A stretch of DNA of 6,007 nucleotides from Candidatus Colimonas fimequi. GTDB taxonomy: Bacteria > Bacillota > Clostridia > Peptostreptococcales > Anaerovoracaceae. The stretch is taken from positions 1 to 6,007 of the forward strand of contig JAGHTQ010000222.1 in the NCBI GenBank assembly GCA_018065295.1. Reading direction: 5' to 3'. This document shows positions 5,725 through 6,007 of this stretch, in pieces. The stretch's first letter is position 1. Every line of letters begins with the position of its first letter. A program made the position numbers and the translations under genes. Below the pieces are notes generated by a model, which was not told the origin of the DNA, did not search any database, and saw only the letters and a program-made list of their open reading frames with translations.

Positions 5725-6007
5725 ATGGCAGAAGAAAAACTTACTTACAAGGACGCGGGCGTTGACACTCATGAAGGACAGCGTGCTGTATCACTTATGA
5801 AGGAACACGTTAAGGGAACTTTTAATGACAGCGTTCTTACTGGTCTTGGCAGCTTCGGAAGCCTTGTAGCTCTGGACGTTAACGGAATGAGCGAACCAGT
5901 TCTCGTATCAGGTACTGACGGCGTTGGTACTAAGCTGAAGATCGCTTTCCTCATGGACAAGCATGACACAGTAGGTATTGACTGCGTAGCAATGTGCGTT
6001 AACGACG
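5725..6007 (+). CDS. purM: PurM, phosphoribosylformylglycinamidine cyclo-ligase (AIR synthetase), partial (C-terminus beyond window)
   Basis: PurM uses ATP to close FGAM, the PurL product, into the imidazole ring of AIR. It acts in the cytoplasm as a homodimer and shares ancestry with the PurL synthase domain. Ninety-four complete codons are visible of a family length near 340-350. The N-terminus LTYKDAGVDTHEGQRAV is typical (YKDAGVD is the family opening). It is followed by VLTGLGSFGSLVAL (37-50), where the family usually has GLGGFG. PVLVSGTDGVGTKLKIA (58-74) is the nucleotide-binding signature, and KHDTVGIDCVAMCVND (79-94) is the conserved metal/ATP-site segment at the window edge. TGGAGG (5712-5717) lies 7 bp before the ATG, and the gap to purE is only 14 bp, so co-transcription is near certain. 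No frameshift is visible. Confidence 0.96.
   Translation, partial: MAEEKLTYKDAGVDTHEGQRAVSLMKEHVKGTFNDSVLTGLGSFGSLVALDVNGMSEPVLVSGTDGVGTKLKIAFLMDKHDTVGIDCVAMCVND

Noticed and set aside
1..6007. Mobile element, CRISPR array, toxin-antitoxin or phage-defence system
   Set aside because: All coding space is filled by recognisable housekeeping genes, and the only long spacer (236 bp) has no array-like repeats, integrase sites or small ORF with a supported start.

Overview
The window looks like ordinary housekeeping chromosome from a low-to-moderate GC, Gram-positive, Clostridia-like bacterium. Three things point there: strong AGGAG-type ribosome binding sites, a single-chain PurL of 1250 residues that begins like the streptococcal/clostridial form, and a walJ-like gene next to rlmH, which recalls the Bacillota wal locus. 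Genus cannot be fixed from the sequence alone.

Layout. Positions 1-1156 carry two genes on the minus strand. They are a YycJ/WalJ-type metallo-beta-lactamase-fold hydrolase (356-1156) and, 8 bp downstream of it, rlmH (347 to beyond the left edge, C-terminus missing). Positions 1157-1392 are a 236-bp divergent intergenic region. It holds a good extended -10 promoter for the rightward genes, a weaker promoter for the leftward pair, and three clusters of dyad or repeat sequence. One of these contains CGAAC motifs similar to Gram-positive PurR boxes. Positions 1393-6007 carry a rightward purine-biosynthesis operon: purL (1393-5145), purE (5216-5710) and the first 94 codons of purM (5725 to beyond the right edge). 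A strong GC-rich hairpin sits in the 70-bp purL-purE gap.

Function. PurL makes FGAM from FGAR, PurM closes FGAM to AIR, and PurE acts on the carboxylated product of AIR. The three genes therefore cover consecutive middle steps of de novo IMP synthesis. RlmH modifies 23S rRNA helix 69, and the WalJ-like hydrolase is linked by family to cell-wall/cell-division coordination.

I found no mobile element, CRISPR array, tRNA/rRNA gene or new multi-gene system. The observations most worth checking are the possible PurR-type operator upstream of purL and the hairpin between purL and purE.
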